A stretch of 64,000 nt of DNA from JBBIMP01 sp037444305 (GCA_037444305.1 JBBIMP010000024.1:13895-77894); one strand, 5' to 3'. Positions 8,014 to 17,744 are shown, numbered from the stretch's first letter. Program-made: numbers and translations. Notes: a model not told the origin generated them from the sequence alone.

Positions 8014-8555
8014 ATGCGCACGTGCCGCACAAAATGATCTCGGAATGGCTGGACAGGCAATGCCTGCCCGGGGACGCCATCCGTGTGGAGCGGCACCTGG
8101 ATGCGTGCAATGAATGCCGCTCCGTGGCAGCGGAACTGGCCTCCGTCAATGAAATCTTCCGGGCGGCGGAAAAACCCGAACTGCCGCCTTATCTATGGAC
8201 CCGGATAGAAGCCCGGCTGGGCGAAGAGAACCTGCCCGCCCGCGCCGGCACGTGGTCGGACATCCTGCTGCCCGGGATTCTGACCTCCTCCCGCCGCGGC
8301 CTGGCCCTTGCTCTCAGCGCCGTGCTTGTGCTCGCAGCCGGAATCTTCATCGCGAGGCAGACATTCCACGGCCGCAGCTTCGATTTGGCGATGGCGGAGA
8401 TCGACCGGGCGCAGATCGCCCTGGTCGAACTGCACCCGGACGGGTTCAACCCCTTCAGCCGGCCGGCCGGCCTCGAGACGGGCATGAATCCTTTTGCAGT
8501 TCACACGATGGATTTCGATTCCAATCCATTCCAGTCACCGCCCGACAGGCGGTGA
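8010..8555 (+). CDS. Membrane anti-sigma factor with zinc-finger (zf-HC2-like) domain
   Basis: 181 aa. The ATG at 8010 overlaps the TGA of the ECF sigma gene. Residues ~25-38 carry the zinc-binding anti-sigma signature H-x3-C-x2-C (RHLDACNECRS). One membrane helix follows at ~92-113 (ALALSAVLVLAAGIFIA), and the C-terminal ~65 residues lie on the far side of the membrane. By family knowledge it holds the cognate sigma factor at the membrane until a signal releases it. The distal part contains repeated NPF motifs (FNPFSRPAG, MNPFAVH, SNPFQSP), which is odd and of unknown meaning. Confidence 0.82.
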   Translation: MNAHVPHKMISEWLDRQCLPGDAIRVERHLDACNECRSVAAELASVNEIFRAAEKPELPPYLWTRIEARLGEENLPARAGTWSDILLPGILTSSRRGLALALSAVLVLAAGIFIARQTFHGRSFDLAMAEIDRAQIALVELHPDGFNPFSRPAGLETGMNPFAVHTMDFDSNPFQSPPDRR

Positions 8556-8572
8556 CAGGAGATAGCAATATA

Positions 8573-9091
8573 ATGAAGGCTTACTCCACTCCCATCCCCC
8601 CGACGATGAGATGGCCAATCCTTTTCCTGTGGATCTCAATGGCGGTGCTGTCCCCCCTACTCCTCGGCGCCGCCCAGTCTCCCCGGCAGGAAGGAACCGA
8701 ACAGGCCCAGCCCTCGGACCCGCGCGTCGAACGGATGCTCTCGATTGCCGAATCCCAGTACGAAATCGTAAAGCTGCTGATCCAGCAGAGACGGTTTGAG
8801 CGTGTCCTTCCCGAAATGAGGAAGATATTTGAGCTCAACCTGCCGATAAGGTATGACGAGGCCGTGGCCAAGTCGGCCAGCCTGGCGGCCCATCTTCTGG
8901 TCGAAAGCAGGCAGTTCGCCCTGGCCCATGAAGTCCTCAACGAGGCCTTCCCCAGGATACGGGAGGTGCAAAACCAGGCTTCGTTGCTGAAAATTCAGGC
9001 CTATGTATACAAATCGGAAGGCAAGCTGGAAGCTGCGCTCGATACGCTGGAACGGGCTGTCGCCCTCGAACGACAGCGGATTCGGCCTTGA
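8573..9091 (+). CDS. Exported TPR-like protein of the ECF operon
   Basis: 172 aa from the ATG at 8573, with AGGAGA about 10 bases upstream. The N-terminus has a hydrophobic segment (WPILFLWISMAVLSPLLLGA) that serves as a signal peptide or anchor. The rest is helical with TPR-like pairs, for example ASLLKIQAYVYKSEGKLEAA near the end. It sits 17 bases after the anti-sigma gene and is probably co-transcribed, so a role in sensing or in the regulated envelope function is plausible but inferred. The family is not recognised. Confidence 0.65.
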   Translation: MKAYSTPIPPTMRWPILFLWISMAVLSPLLLGAAQSPRQEGTEQAQPSDPRVERMLSIAESQYEIVKLLIQQRRFERVLPEMRKIFELNLPIRYDEAVAKSASLAAHLLVESRQFALAHEVLNEAFPRIREVQNQASLLKIQAYVYKSEGKLEAALDTLERAVALERQRIRP

Positions 9092-9183
9092 TTCGGCGGC
9101 GGCCGGTCTCATCAACTTTTAGCTTTACGACGGTCCCAAGTTCGTATATAAATGCCCAGCTTGCAACTGGTTAAGCCTTGAAT

Positions 9184-10692
9184 ATGAAAACAGGCAGCGG
9201 AACTGCAGATCGGACTTGGTTCAGGTATGCTTGTGCAGCGCTCGCGTTGTCCGCTGTAGTTGCGCTCGCCTCCGCGAATCTGCCGGCTACGAGGGAAGCG
9301 GCCGAGCCGGCTGCCGACGACTCACCCTCATTGCAGGGCATTCAAGCCATCTACCGCCCGCTGAATTCCGCCTCGCCGGCCGGATCGCCCATGGGCAGGG
9401 CCTTTTCGGTTTCAGCGGAGAGCATTTTTAGCGCGCCGACCTCCTTCCGCCGAGTGGACAGCGCTTCAGTGCCGGCGGATTGGAAGGTCCAGAACGAAAC
9501 CAGGCATCAGACCCGGAGGGCAGAGCAGAGCGCTCCCGCTGCGGCGCGCAGCACGCCGCCGGGATATCTCCGGGACACCGCGAGTCCCGGCCTTGCCGGC
9601 GCTGCCGCACTTCTTTTCGAATCATCCTTTTCCAGCCTTTTCGCCAATGTATTCGCCGGCTCCCGGGCCGAAGGAATAGGGCAGCTCATGGAAGGCGTAT
9701 CCGAGGAAGTGCGGAATCCGTTCAGCGAAGCACAAATCCAGGATCGAATGGAGGCTGCGGAAAAGAACGCCGAAATCGGAACCGATAGAGCGGCCAAGGA
9801 ATCGCAACCCGCCGAGAGCTCTTCCGCCCTCCCGTCGAAGCAGGCCGCGCAGGAGGCGCTGCACGCATCCGGAAAGGCGGCTGCGCAGGCAGAACGCGTT
9901 CTGGTGCTCGGGGACTTCGATGGTTCCGGCACTCTCAGCTTCGTTGAGGCGCGACGGTTGAGCGACGGCGTATTCCAGTTTCCCGATGCGACCCGGACCT
10001 TCAACCTCTACATGAATTCCGCCGCTGTCGAGGCACAGAGATCCTTCACCGTGGAGGACGTCAACGGTGACGGATTCGCCGACCTCATGGTAACGGGTCG
10101 CTCTTCGTTGTTCGGCGGAGTGCTGCACGGAGATGGAAAGGGCGACTACCGCGTCGCGAATACTTTCCTCACAGGATACGAGCCGGCTATCGCGGCACTG
10201 GGCCCTGTTCGTGAGGGAGGGAGGGAAATCATCACCGTCAGCCCGCGTTCCGGAGCGACAGCCGTATTCAGGCCGCACCCCCGGTATCTTCTGTATCGCT
10301 CAAGCCTTCTCGACTTCGCGCCGGAATACGCCAGTCGCATGGTGGATATCGAGACGGGTCTGAACTACCTGCTGGCCGCGCGCACCGGATCGACACCGCG
10401 TATCTACGGCATGCTGCCCGACAGCCGCCTGGAACTCGCGGGAGATTTTCCGCAGCTGGAAAGCGGCTCCGGGGGCGGCGCGCCGCTGCAGGTAAGAAAC
10501 GATCGCGGCTCCATCATGGTATATCAGGTCGGGGCGCGCGCCTCGGTTGTCATGCAAAACAGAGAAGGCCAGGCATTCAACGTAGCCAATCTGAAGGTTT
10601 CACCGGAGATCTTCCTCATCGTCGGCGACCTCTACAGGGAGGGAACGCTCGACGTGGCGGTAGCCCACCTCATGGCAACCGCCGCAAAATAG
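9184..10692 (+). CDS. Secreted FG-GAP/VCBS-like protein with Ca2+-loop motifs
   Basis: 502 aa from the ATG at 9184; a TTG two codons earlier is possible. No clear Shine-Dalgarno sequence is seen. The N-terminal hydrophobic stretch (YACAALALSAVVALASANL) is a signal peptide or anchor. Residues ~30-230 are low-complexity, rich in Ser, Ala and Glu. From ~235 there are FG-GAP-type repeats with calcium-loop signatures DFDGSGTLSF and DVNGDGFADLMV, as in beta-propeller surface proteins. It ends 16 bases before the O-antigen ligase-like gene and may be co-transcribed with it. The function is unknown; extracellular location is inferred. Confidence 0.65.
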   Translation: MKTGSGTADRTWFRYACAALALSAVVALASANLPATREAAEPAADDSPSLQGIQAIYRPLNSASPAGSPMGRAFSVSAESIFSAPTSFRRVDSASVPADWKVQNETRHQTRRAEQSAPAAARSTPPGYLRDTASPGLAGAAALLFESSFSSLFANVFAGSRAEGIGQLMEGVSEEVRNPFSEAQIQDRMEAAEKNAEIGTDRAAKESQPAESSSALPSKQAAQEALHASGKAAAQAERVLVLGDFDGSGTLSFVEARRLSDGVFQFPDATRTFNLYMNSAAVEAQRSFTVEDVNGDGFADLMVTGRSSLFGGVLHGDGKGDYRVANTFLTGYEPAIAALGPVREGGREIITVSPRSGATAVFRPHPRYLLYRSSLLDFAPEYASRMVDIETGLNYLLAARTGSTPRIYGMLPDSRLELAGDFPQLESGSGGGAPLQVRNDRGSIMVYQVGARASVVMQNREGQAFNVANLKVSPEIFLIVGDLYREGTLDVAVAHLMATAAK

Positions 10693-10708
10693 CCCGCAGT
10701 CAGGACGA

Positions 10709-13303
10709 ATGAAGGGGAAACGCAGGAAACCGGACGCTCACCGACCACCGGCGGGCGCGGCCCTTCCCGGCGGAATCTCGTTTCCCACACTCCTGCATAA
10801 CGGCATCCTCCTCCTTGCGGGAGCAGCCCTCCTGTCCCCTCTGATTGTCGGATCGGGCTATTACATGCCCCACGTATTCCTGAAAAGTGTCGTGTTCAGG
10901 ACCTGCGTGGAGCTGATGTTGATCATTTATGTTGTCCTGGCCGCGGCGGCTCCTCAATGCCGGCCGGAGCGCAAAGGCATGGTCTACGCGGCCATAGCCT
11001 ATTTCGGACTCATGCTGGTCAGTTCTCTTCCCGGCCTCAGCGCCAATGCGTGGAGCAGCTGGTGGGGAGATTTTGCGCGCATGGACGGCATGATCACGCA
11101 GCTGCACCTGTTCGTGTTCTTCCTCGTCCTGGCATCGTCAGTCCGCAAGGAGAGAGAATGGCATCTCCTGATGGGGGTGTCCGTTTTCGCAGGATTGTTG
11201 ATGGGCATGTCCGGCCTCGTTCAGGATCTGAGTCCGGGATCGCTTTTTGAGCCGTCTGCCGATCCTCGAACCCAGGGTGTGGCCGGCAACGCGGGCTTCT
11301 TCGCCGCGCATCTTCTGCTCAACGTCTTCGTTGCTCTTTTCCTGGTCGCGCGCGCCGATCCGGCGGTCCACGCCCGGGCTGTCAAAATCTGGCTCGCCCT
11401 GCTCGCCCTCGTGGATCTCGCGCTGCTCTTCCGAGACCAGCAGCTCACTCGGCGGGGCTTGCCTGGAATCGTCGAGGAGATTGCTCAAAGTCCCGGTGCG
11501 CCGGCGGCCGTCTTCCTTCTGCACGCGCTCGTGCTCGGGTGGTTCGTCCTGCGCCGAAACCGCCTCGCCGGACCGATCGGCATGGTCGCCTGCAGCCTCT
11601 TCTTCGTGTACATGATCCAGAGCAGCCGGACCAGGGGGGCCCTGGTCGGCCTGGCTGCCGCTCTCGTGTTCGCGGCGCTGCTTTACGCCGTCGGAGGCAC
11701 GCGGAAGCCTCTGCGCCTGGCTGCGGTCGGCCTTCTGGCGGCGGTGGTCGGCCTGTCCGGCATGCTGGTTTGGGACGGGGACTCCGACTGGCTCCGACAC
11801 GCCCCGGGACTGGCGCGGCTGGTGGCGAGTTCGGCGCAGGAGGGCGAGGTCGCATTCCGTCTGCTCACCTGGAAGGCTTCGCTGCAGGGATTTCTGGATC
11901 GGCCGCTCATGGGGAGGGGACCGGAGAACTTCAGGTATGTCTACGACCGTTACTTTCCGGAGGAGTTGTTCCGCCACGCGGATTCGGATCTCTGGGCGGA
12001 CCGGGCGCACAACATCTTCATCGATACGGCAATTTCCGGCGGCGCCCCGGGGCTCGCGGCAACCCTCGTTCTCTTCGGCCTGATGATGGGAATCCCACTG
12101 GCTCTGTGGTTTCGCCGCAAGGACCCGTCGTGCCTCGTCCTGGCGACGCTCGCCGCCGCCTATCTTACCCAGGGCCTCTTCTGGTTCGACAGCATCAATA
12201 CGTATCCGGTGCTTTTCATGATTCTGGCCTACGTCGCCCGCATGGGGGACAGCGGCGCTGAACCGTCCCCGGGACGGGCACCGTCCGAAACCGAAGCTCC
12301 AAAGCTACCCCCCTCCGCCAGGACAGCGCTCCTCGTCGCTCTGCCCGCGGTGGCGCTCTGCGGCTGGTTTTCCCTGGTCAAACCCTTTCAGTCGAACGCA
12401 GCGCTCGTCCAGGCGCTGAGCCTGAAGCGGACGGTGGATGCCGGCTCGGGCAGCCCCTTGCCGGCATACAGCCCGCAGGCCGTGGATCTCTTCGAAGCTG
12501 CCGCCCGGTCTCCGCACACCGGGATGTACGAAGCGCGCGAGGAGTTCGCCCGCTATGCCATCGAACTGGGCGGCGCTTCCTATGTGCCGGCTGCGCTGCG
12601 GGCGTCGGTTGCCCGCCGGGCGATCCAACAGCTCGACGCAAGCATCCTTCAGGATCCCGAGAACGTCCGTCACTACCAGTTCCGAGCAGTCACGGTCAAC
12701 CTGGTCCTTCGAGCCGTGGCGGAAGCCGATCCCGGCCTGTTCGATTCCCTGGCGCGGGAGAATCTGAAAATCCTGGAGCGCGCCGCAGAACTGAGCCCGA
12801 CGAGAGCCGAACTGCACCTTGCCGAGGCGGACACTCTGTTCCTGCTGGGCAAAAACGATGAGCGTCTCGCCGCACTGGAAAAGGGCGCCGAACTGAGTCC
12901 ATCCAACAAGAGCATTCAGTTGGAGTTGATGCGCAGCTACATCGGCGCAGGCCGGCCGGAAAGGGCGGCCTCATTCTGGAACCTCGCGAGGCAGCTTCCG
13001 CTGCAATGGGAAAGAGCCGATTACGACGGGCTGGTCGAACTCTTCCATAGCGCAGGGGCATTCGCCCAGGCTGCTCAACTCCTGGAGGAGCAGCTGGCGC
13101 TGGGCCATGATCCGCCTGCTCTCCTGCCACGCCTGGCCGCCGCCTATCGCGACATGGGCAGTTTCGACCTCGCCAGGAAAACTGCCGGCCGGGCATTGGC
13201 GGCGGCGCCGCAGCTCCACGATGAGGTACGGGCGCTTCTGGAGAGCATCGACCGCAAAGAGAGGGAAAACCCGGCAGACAGGAGCGGGAAGCCGGTGCGG
13301 TAA
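10709..13303 (+). CDS. O-antigen ligase-like membrane protein with TPR tail
   Basis: 864 aa with AGGA just before the ATG. The first ~520 residues contain roughly a dozen membrane helices. The Wzy/WaaL signature lies around residues 310-450, including IQSSRTRGALVGL and, after the large periplasmic loop, GRGPENFRYVYDRYFPEE and RAHNIFIDTAISGGAPG. After a final helix at ~530-550 the C-terminus (~620-850) is a soluble TPR region. Proteins of this type polymerise or ligate O-antigen or exopolysaccharide units on the periplasmic face; whether this one ligates glycan to lipid or to protein cannot be told from sequence. Confidence 0.8.
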   Translation: MKGKRRKPDAHRPPAGAALPGGISFPTLLHNGILLLAGAALLSPLIVGSGYYMPHVFLKSVVFRTCVELMLIIYVVLAAAAPQCRPERKGMVYAAIAYFGLMLVSSLPGLSANAWSSWWGDFARMDGMITQLHLFVFFLVLASSVRKEREWHLLMGVSVFAGLLMGMSGLVQDLSPGSLFEPSADPRTQGVAGNAGFFAAHLLLNVFVALFLVARADPAVHARAVKIWLALLALVDLALLFRDQQLTRRGLPGIVEEIAQSPGAPAAVFLLHALVLGWFVLRRNRLAGPIGMVACSLFFVYMIQSSRTRGALVGLAAALVFAALLYAVGGTRKPLRLAAVGLLAAVVGLSGMLVWDGDSDWLRHAPGLARLVASSAQEGEVAFRLLTWKASLQGFLDRPLMGRGPENFRYVYDRYFPEELFRHADSDLWADRAHNIFIDTAISGGAPGLAATLVLFGLMMGIPLALWFRRKDPSCLVLATLAAAYLTQGLFWFDSINTYPVLFMILAYVARMGDSGAEPSPGRAPSETEAPKLPPSARTALLVALPAVALCGWFSLVKPFQSNAALVQALSLKRTVDAGSGSPLPAYSPQAVDLFEAAARSPHTGMYEAREEFARYAIELGGASYVPAALRASVARRAIQQLDASILQDPENVRHYQFRAVTVNLVLRAVAEADPGLFDSLARENLKILERAAELSPTRAELHLAEADTLFLLGKNDERLAALEKGAELSPSNKSIQLELMRSYIGAGRPERAASFWNLARQLPLQWERADYDGLVELFHSAGAFAQAAQLLEEQLALGHDPPALLPRLAAAYRDMGSFDLARKTAGRALAAAPQLHDEVRALLESIDRKERENPADRSGKPVR

Positions 13304-13375
13304 GACGAGCGCGGCATCGCTCGGTCAAGCGGGGCTTCCGAATCAGCACAATCTTTGCCTGAAGCGGCCGCCTAA

Positions 13376-13498
13376 GGGTGCAGGATCCTGCCTCTTCTTG
13401 CACCCCTCCAGGGTGCCTCGCCATTTCCGGCTTTTTCCGGGGGTCGCGCCGCTTCGCGGCTTACCCCCGGCTGTTCTCTTTGTGCCCCGCCGGGGCAC
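13376..13498. repeat. Cluster of palindromic intergenic repeats
   Basis: Three consecutive hairpin-forming units lie between convergent genes: 13376-13405 (GGGTGCAGGA ... TTGCACCC), 13437-13470 (CCGGGGGT ... ACCCCCGG around CGCCGCTTCGCGG) and 13482-13498 (GTGCCCC/GGGGCAC). Their sequence style (cggcttaccccgg / gccccgccggggc) resembles the REP-like element at the other end of the window, 63124-63310. They may also terminate transcription of both flanking genes. Confidence 0.55.
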
Positions 13499-13562
13499 GG
13501 GGTGCCGATGCCGCGGGGATCCCCATTCGCTTCGGGATACCGGCTTTAGACTGCTTCCGCCT

Positions 13563-16192
13563 TCACTTCGGAGGGATGACCTTGGGCGGATCCTCTTTTT
13601 TCATGCGCCGCTCTTCCTCCTTCATCCGCTGTTTCCGCGCGTCTTCCAGGTCCTCCAGGTGATTGCGCTGGAAGCTGTCGACGAGCTTGCGGACGTTGCG
13701 CAGAGAATCCTGCAGCTCGCGGGTCATTTCCTGGAAGCGCTCCGGCGTGCGGATCACGTGCGGCGTGATCAGGATCAGCAATTCGGTCCTGGCCGCGCTC
13801 CTGGTGGAGCGCCCGAAGAGCGCGCCCACAAGCGGAATTTCCGAAAGAAAGGGAACGCCGCTCCGCGACCGAGCATCGGACTCACGTATGAGGCCTGCGA
13901 TCGCGACCGTCTCGCCGTCCTTCACGGCGAGCGTCGTTTGGACGCTGGCCTTGTTGAATGTCGGCCCCGTGGGCGTCTGCGCTCCCGGGGAGCTCAGCTC
14001 GTGGGCTATTTCCAGCGTCACGGTCCCCGAGGCGGAGATGCGGGGCATGATGATCAGCGCCACGCCCGTGTCCCGGTACTGCACGCTCGTGGTGGCTCCG
14101 CCGGCCGCGGCGACATAGGAAGTTCCGGGGTATGGGACTTCGCCGCCGACGACGATCTTGGCCACCGTCCCGTCCAAGGCGAGCACCGAGGGCGCCTCCA
14201 GGACCCGGACGTTGGTCTTCGTGCGCAGGGCGTCCAGGGCCAGCAGGATTTCCCGGCCGTCGCCCACGAACGCGAAGGTGTTTGCCGTGAGCGCGCCGGT
14301 GGCGCCCGAGACGCCGGCCGTGGTCTGCCGGTCGCCCGCGGCGCGGGCCTGCAGATCGGCGGCGATGCCGAAGCTGAGGGCGTCGGTCAGGTCGACCTCG
14401 AAGATGCGCGCGTCGATCAGGACCTGCCGCGGCATGACGTCCATTTTGCGGATAATCTCCAGGATGTAGGCGTAGTCCGCCGCGCTCGCCTGGATGATGA
14501 GCGAGTTGTTGATGTCGTCGGCAACCACACGCACGGTGTCCTGCAGGCCCGTGAAGACGCCGCCCCGCAGGATCTGCGCCGACATGCTGGGCCCCTGGCT
14601 CAGACGCGGGCCCAACTGCTGCCCCGCGCCGTAGAAGCCGCCGCCGAAGCTGCCGCCCATCTGCTGGCCGAAGCCGCCGCCATATTGGCCTCCTTGGTAG
14701 GGGCTTCCACCGAAGCCGCCCGCCATTCCGCCGCCCGCCTGGCCGAAAGGCGTCTGGATTCCGCCGGCAGCTCCCTGCTGCGTCCCCGGCTGCGTGCCGG
14801 TCTGCGTGGGGCCGCCCTCGCCGCCGAAAAGCATGGAGAGGATCATGGCAATATTGGAGGCCGTCGAGTTCTCGACCGTGTAGACAAAAGTCTGGATATT
14901 CCGGCCAACCGTGGCATCGAGCCGGTCGATCCAACGCTTGACTTCGGCAAGCGCGCGCTTCGAGTTGGCCATGACGAGAACCGCATTCAGGCGGTCCAGC
15001 GAGATGAAGTAAACGCCCGTCGGGCTGTCCTTGCCTCCTGCGCCGAAGATCTTCTTCAGGTCTTCGAGGACGTCGGCCGACTTGTTGTATTTGATCTCGA
15101 TAACCTCCACCAGTTCGGGATCGAGGTAGCTGTCGTCCAGCAGCCGGATGATCTCGATGACCTTCGAGACGCTGTCCGTGTAGTCGGTGACGATCAGCAT
15201 GTTCAGGCGCTCGTACGGCATGATGACCCCGCCGTCGGTCATGAACAGCCTGAGCGGTTCGAGCAGGTCCCGCACCGGGACGAACTCGACCCGGATCACA
15301 TGCGTTGCCAGGCGCGGGATTCTCGTGACCGGCCGCTGCTCGGCCTGCGGGACGGGAGGAGCCGGCGTTTCCGGCTGCTGTGCCGCCGCCGGAGGAGCTG
15401 CCGCCGGCGGAGTCTCAGCGGGGGGAACGGTCGGAACTGCCGGTTTTCCCACCGCCGGCTTCTCCACGGGCGGTTCTGCCGGGGGCACAGGCGGCAGGTG
15501 TTCNNNNNNNNNNNNNNNNNNNNNNNNNNNNNNNNNNNNNNNNNNNNNNNNNNNNNNNNNNNNNNNNNNNNNNNNNNNNNNNNNNNNNNNNNNNNNNNNN
15601 NNNCCACCGCCGGCTTCTCCACGGGCGGTTCTGCCGGGGGCACAGGCGGCAGGTGTTCGATGATCTCGAGGCCCCGCTTGAGCGCGGCGGAGATGGGCAC
15701 GATCTGGTAGATGGAGCCCTGCATCACGAGCGCGGCGTTGTTGTTCTTGAGGATCATGTTGAACAGCGGCAGGACGTCGTCCTTGGACATGGGAGCCGAG
15801 CTGTGAATCGTCACGCTCCCGCGGACCTCCGGATCTATGATGATCGGCGTGATGCCCAGCGTGGCGGCAATCGTGTTGATGAACTCGTACAGCTCCTGGT
15901 TGTCGAAAGACAGCTGGATCTGCTCGCTCGAGAGGGGCGCGCGCTGCACGATCGAGGGAACGGGCGGCCTGGCCCCCGGCTCCTGCTGCTGCACCGGCGT
16001 AGGCGGCTGCGCCTGCGTGCCCCGGAGCTCTTCCAGCAGGCGCTGAGCGATGCGGCGCCGCTCCTCCTCCGTCATCGGGGGACGCTGCGGCGGATCCTGC
16101 GCCGCCGTCCGGGCCGTCGTCAGTCCACCCGCCCCCACCGTAACGGCAAAAATGAGACAGGCAATCCGAAGTTTGCTGGCGAAATTGTGCAC
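13563..16192 (-). CDS. gspD: Type II secretion system secretin GspD (interrupted by a scaffold gap)
   Basis: Outer-membrane secretin of the T2SS. The GTG at 16192 has AGAGGAA seven bases upstream and gives a signal peptide (LRIACLIFAVTVGAGG). Domain order is N0 (LSFDNQELYEFINTIAATLG), a Pro/Ala-rich linker, N1 (VIRVEFVPVRDLLEPLRLF), N2 (VEVIEIKYNKSADVLEDLKK), an N3-like domain with a large Gly/Gln-rich insert (about 14590-14830), then the secretin barrel (VLEAPSVLALDG, VPFLSEIPLVGALFG) and a charged C-terminal tail. The 100-N run lies in the linker. Collapsing the duplicated 55-bp flanks removes 155 bases and restores one frame of 824 codons. It is the last gene of the gspE-to-gspD operon. 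Confidence 0.9.
15449..15658. other. Scaffold gap with duplicated contig ends
   Basis: 15504-15603 is exactly 100 N. The 55 bases before it (15449-15503) and the 55 after it (15604-15658) are identical, starting CCACCGCCGGCTTC and ending GGCAGGTGTTC. This is what a scaffolder leaves when two contigs share an unmerged overlap. Merging the two copies and deleting the Ns keeps gspD in frame, so probably no sequence is missing here. Confidence 0.85.
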
Positions 16193-16298
16193 GTGAGTTC
16201 CTCTCGATCTTGATTGTTCCTTTGGCCCGCCTTGTGCATTACGATGCGAACCATTCACGAAGGTCCTTCTCAGATTCCGATATCGCGAACCAGCCATG

Positions 16299-17141
16299 CT
16301 AGTTCATGGGCGGATCGGGCCGAACGATATCCCCGAACGGCGTGCGGATGATGCGCCTTCCCTGTGCATCCCTCAGTTCTCCCGGCCTGGCGGCTTCCGC
16401 GGCGGGTTGCGTCGCAACCGGGACCACCGCCGCCGGCTGCCGGGCCGCACCGCCTGCACCCTGCACCGGCGCCATCACCGTGCCCGCCTGAGGCGCCGGC
16501 CTGGGAGGCTCTGAGCTGCTCGCAACCACCGTGGGTCTGGCGACAGCGCCGCCGCCCGCCGCACCCGCGCCGAAATTCACGATCCGCGTGGCCACGATCG
16601 GCGTCTTACCGGCCTGGGCCGGGCGCTTCGAGCCGTCATACAGCGGGATCACCTCCCGCTGTCCGCCGGCTTCGAGGATGATCCTGTCCGCGGTGATGTC
16701 GGTGATGGTGAATCCCTGGTAGGTGTCTCCGAGCCTCTTGCTCTGGACTTTGCGCCGGGCCCCTCCCTGCTGCGTGGGATCCACGATCGAGGCCACCCGC
16801 TCGTTCCCCCACAGCGTCACACCCGCCAGAATCGGCTTGACGCTCATCGAGGGCGCCTCCACCACGGCGGGCGTTTCCTGTGCGGCTTCCGGCCCTCTCC
16901 CCTCGGCAAAGAGGTTTTGCCCGGGGATGGACTGGTACTCGGCGGGATCGTAGGGCACCCTTTCCGGCAGCGGCGGCAGCTCGCCTTCGCCGGCCATCAG
17001 CTTTTTGGGGTCCTCTGCCGGCTGCAGCTGCGCCACATCGTTGCTCTGTTTAAACTGCTGAATCGACCGCCACAACTGCCATCCCAGCAGCCCGGCTATC
17101 CCCAGAAGCGCCACGTTGATTGCGATCCATTTCCTGGTCAT
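16299..17141 (-). CDS. gspC: GspC-like inner-membrane T2SS component
   Basis: 280 aa. A single N-terminal membrane helix (IAINVALLGIAGLLGWQLW) is followed by a periplasmic region. Residues ~95-190 (SVKPILAGVTLWGNERVASI, then QSKRLGDTYQGFTITDIT and a strand ending EVIPLYDG) match the homology-region domain of GspC/PilP proteins, which contacts the secretin N0 domain. The C-terminal ~90 residues are Ala/Pro/Gly-rich with no PDZ domain, so the protein ends in a disordered tail. It lies between gspM and gspD, fitting the bridge between the inner-membrane platform and the secretin. Sequence similarity to GspC is weak, so the name rests on domain shape and position. Confidence 0.7.
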   Translation of the reverse strand: MTRKWIAINVALLGIAGLLGWQLWRSIQQFKQSNDVAQLQPAEDPKKLMAGEGELPPLPERVPYDPAEYQSIPGQNLFAEGRGPEAAQETPAVVEAPSMSVKPILAGVTLWGNERVASIVDPTQQGGARRKVQSKRLGDTYQGFTITDITADRIILEAGGQREVIPLYDGSKRPAQAGKTPIVATRIVNFGAGAAGGGAVARPTVVASSSEPPRPAPQAGTVMAPVQGAGGAARQPAAVVPVATQPAAEAARPGELRDAQGRRIIRTPFGDIVRPDPPMN

Positions 17142-17156
17142 TTCACTTCCTCCCGC

Positions 17157-17744
17157 CTAAAAGCCTGCTCCCGGCTGCTCCTCTGCCTTGGCCTCGGGTA
17201 CGGCGATGTATCCCGACACGGTCATGCTCGGCCGGATCTCGTACCGCCGCTGCATCCGGAATCCGTTGACTGCCAGTTCTTCCAGGGTGAGATAACGCTC
17301 ATGGTTCTCGACCGAGGCGATGTACTGCACGAGCTGCTCCGGATTGCAGTTGGTCTCTATCCGCACCGACACCTTCACCAGGTTGTCCTGCAGCTTCTGC
17401 TCCCGCTGGATGTCCTTGCGAATGATCTCCACGCCGGCACGCCCGGCCAGGTCGCTCAGCAGCTTCTGCAGCTCGGCCCCGGCGATGGACGGATTATCCC
17501 CCGGCAGCAGTTTTGCCAGGTTCTGCTCCAGCCTTTGCCGGTAGTTGTCGACGCGGGCCCTGTAGCTCTCTTCCTGTGCCAGGGTTTCCTTCTGCCGGAT
17601 CAGCAGCCGCTTCTTGACGTCCAGGTCGACCGACTGATCCTCGAGGCCGGAGAGCGACACGGTCCCGACGTACCAGATGAGAATGCCGGCGGCAATGAAC
17701 CCGCCGACGAGGAGGAAATATCTTTCTCTGTTCGATATTTTCAT
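17157..17744 (-). CDS. gspM: GspM/PilO-like T2SS assembly-platform protein
   Basis: 195 aa from the ATG at 17744, overlapping the gspL stop (ATGA). Layout is a short cytoplasmic start, one membrane helix (YFLLVGGFIAAGILIWYVGTV), a long coiled coil (~35-85), then a ferredoxin-like periplasmic domain (LVKVSVRIETNCNPEQLVQY through IRPSMTVSGYIAV). This is the typical GspM/PilO plan. GspM pairs with GspL to hold the inner-membrane platform. Primary sequence conservation in this family is always low, so order in the operon is a main part of the argument. Confidence 0.75.
   Translation of the reverse strand: MKISNRERYFLLVGGFIAAGILIWYVGTVSLSGLEDQSVDLDVKKRLLIRQKETLAQEESYRARVDNYRQRLEQNLAKLLPGDNPSIAGAELQKLLSDLAGRAGVEIIRKDIQREQKLQDNLVKVSVRIETNCNPEQLVQYIASVENHERYLTLEELAVNGFRMQRRYEIRPSMTVSGYIAVPEAKAEEQPGAGF

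Noticed and set aside
15504..15603. Missing gspD sequence at the N run
   Set aside because: The identical 55-bp flanks and the frame restored on merging show that the gap is a scaffolding artefact.
13107..15710. Plus-strand frame running from the O-antigen ligase gene through gspD and the N gap
   Set aside because: It overlaps two real genes and the scaffold gap, and is an antisense reading of gspD.
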